Assembly (NCBI GenBank): GCA_003598065.1
Contig: QZKR01000028.1
Coordinates: 1 to 64,000 of the forward strand
Source: Myxococcales bacterium
GTDB taxonomy: Bacteria > Myxococcota_A > SURF-8
Length of the DNA stretch: 64,000 nt
Direction: 5' to 3'
A model generated the notes under the pieces. It saw only the letters and a list, made by a program, of their open reading frames with translations. It had not been told where the DNA came from and did no database searches. Below are positions 63,413 through 64,000 of this stretch, one piece after another. The translations under genes were made by a program, and so were the position numbers. Position 1 is the stretch's first letter; the number at the start of each line of letters is the position of its first letter.

Positions 63413-63427
63413 TAAATGATTCCTAAG

Positions 63428-63442
63428 TAGTAATCATTACTA
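63428..63442. promoter_or_regulatory. PerR/Fur box
   Basis: TAGTAATCATTACTA, a perfect 7-1-7 palindrome close to the PerR consensus TTATAATNATTATAA. It lies 15 nt upstream of the perR start codon, where a bound repressor would block perR-katA transcription; oxidation would release it. Confidence 0.85.
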
Positions 63443-63609
63443 AATAGGAAAAAACCATTAATTGAGTTGGATGTCAAGTCCTTTTTGAATCCGTAAAACT
63501 CTGCTGCGGAAAAATCTCGCTTCTCAAGGCGGTCGGAATGCCGCCTCGCGCCGAGTTCAGCGCCCGAAAGGGCCGTCAATATCAAAAGATTCGGGGCTTT
63601 TCGAATTTC

Positions 63610-63637
63610 TTGACCACGCCGAAGGGAAGGTTATACT
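63610..63637 (+). promoter_or_regulatory. Sigma70-type promoter for the secreted-protein gene
   Basis: TTGACC and TATACT with a 16-nt spacer. Inferred start near 63645, leader about 110 nt to the ATG at 63756. Confidence 0.6.
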
Positions 63638-63755
63638 TGCATGAACTTTTGGATCGCATTAAGATTAATCGACCGCCACGGCATCGGACCTTCTCTTGCG
63701 TCGATCCAAGAGCATGACGCCATTTCAATCAACTCGGTGAAGGAGCAGTCAGACC

Positions 63756-64000
63756 ATGTCGCACAGGGTGTCATTCCATGTATTAGTCGCATTGCTGCTG
63801 TCGTTCGGAGCGGCGGCGCTGCCCGCGCCCGCCTTCGCTCAAAGCCAGATCGCCGTGGTGCAGGATTTGTACAACAACGTTCTGCAATTCCCTAAAAGCG
63901 GCGCGCCGACGATGATGAACGCCGCCAAGGGATTTTACGCCTCGGGCAATCCGGACGATTTCGATTTCCTGTTCGTTTTCCTGCAGGGACAAGGGACGTT
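63756..64000 (+). CDS. Secreted protein, 5' end only
   Basis: The first 81 codons. SD AAGGAG precedes the ATG. A classical signal peptide reads MSHRVSFHVLVALLLSFGAA and ends near PAFA-Q, with no lipobox. The mature start QIAVVQDLYNNVLQFP and GFYASGNPDDFDFLFVFLQG is not diagnostic, and no DGD tract is seen yet. It continues beyond the window. Confidence 0.8.
   Translation, partial: MSHRVSFHVLVALLLSFGAAALPAPAFAQSQIAVVQDLYNNVLQFPKSGAPTMMNAAKGFYASGNPDDFDFLFVFLQGQGT

Larger units (their letters stand above)
63413..63755. other. 343-nt divergent intergenic region
   Basis: Contains the PerR box next to perR and a clear sigma70 promoter reading the other way (63610-63637). The remainder is the leader of the secreted-protein gene. 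An 84-codon ORF from 63641 overlaps that gene in another frame and is not supported. Confidence 0.6.

Noticed and set aside
63641-63895. 84-codon ORF near the right end
   Set aside because: Overlaps the better-supported secreted-protein gene (SD and signal peptide) in another frame.
1-64000. Prophage, insertion sequence, toxin-antitoxin or defence island
   Set aside because: No transposase, integrase, phage structural, toxin-antitoxin or restriction motifs were seen among the supported genes.

Overview
This is a 64 kb stretch of GC-rich bacterial chromosome that starts inside a biotin carboxylase gene and ends inside a secreted-protein gene. I see no phage, insertion sequence, CRISPR array or rRNA. 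The organism looks Gram-negative: it has an RND efflux trio with an outer-membrane TolC-type protein, many lipoproteins, and one C-terminal anchor resembling MYXO-CTERM. The block ispE, spoVG, tRNA-Gln, prs, rplY, pth matches an order I associate with deltaproteobacterial lineages, and a Geobacter-type CX4CH heme domain also occurs. I infer a Myxococcota/Desulfobacterota-like or neighbouring lineage, without being able to name it.

Layout. 1-4.7 kb: a leucine/isovalerate-type acyl-CoA catabolic operon (TetR regulator, two acyl-CoA dehydrogenase-family proteins, MCC beta subunit, biotin carboxylase) with a perfect palindromic operator candidate. 4.8-13 kb: three DGD-tract exported proteins (unknown, C25 peptidase, metallophosphoesterase) and a GT-C-like membrane protein. 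13-19 kb: RRM protein and an RND efflux operon. 19.7-26 kb: DGD esterase, saccharopine-dehydrogenase-like protein, then the housekeeping block. 26-32 kb: large DUF2961/GH172-like lipoprotein, isocitrate dehydrogenase, dihydrolipoyl dehydrogenase. 32-37 kb: poly-gamma-glutamate operon (pgsB, pgsC, PgsW-like) with an NmrA-like gene, HU, and a MazG-like protein. 37-49 kb: a lipoprotein with two truncated-globin domains, cysteine synthase flanked by short direct repeats, a Gfo/Idh/MocA oxidoreductase, an ECF sigma factor with a putative membrane anti-sigma, a GT-C-like protein, and an eight-heme-motif lipoprotein. 48-61 kb: more DGD or Cys-rich surface lipoproteins, a third GT-C-like protein, Nudix and ThyX. 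61-64 kb: catalase and PerR with a PerR box.

The most striking theme is a set of 13 exported proteins carrying low-complexity pentapeptide tracts of the form xxDGD. In twelve the tract follows an N-terminal lipobox signal peptide. In the metallophosphoesterase, which has an ordinary signal peptide, the tract instead sits just before a C-terminal MYXO-CTERM-like anchor. The tract therefore always lies between the membrane anchor and the functional domains, whichever end is anchored. This suggests a common acidic, possibly calcium-binding, surface spacer on which this organism displays a protease, esterases, globins, a multiheme cytochrome and proteins of unknown function. The DNA under these tracts is a 15-nt-period repeat, so copy-number change would alter spacer length without a frameshift. 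The genes are mostly single units on both strands, each with its own strong ribosome-binding site.
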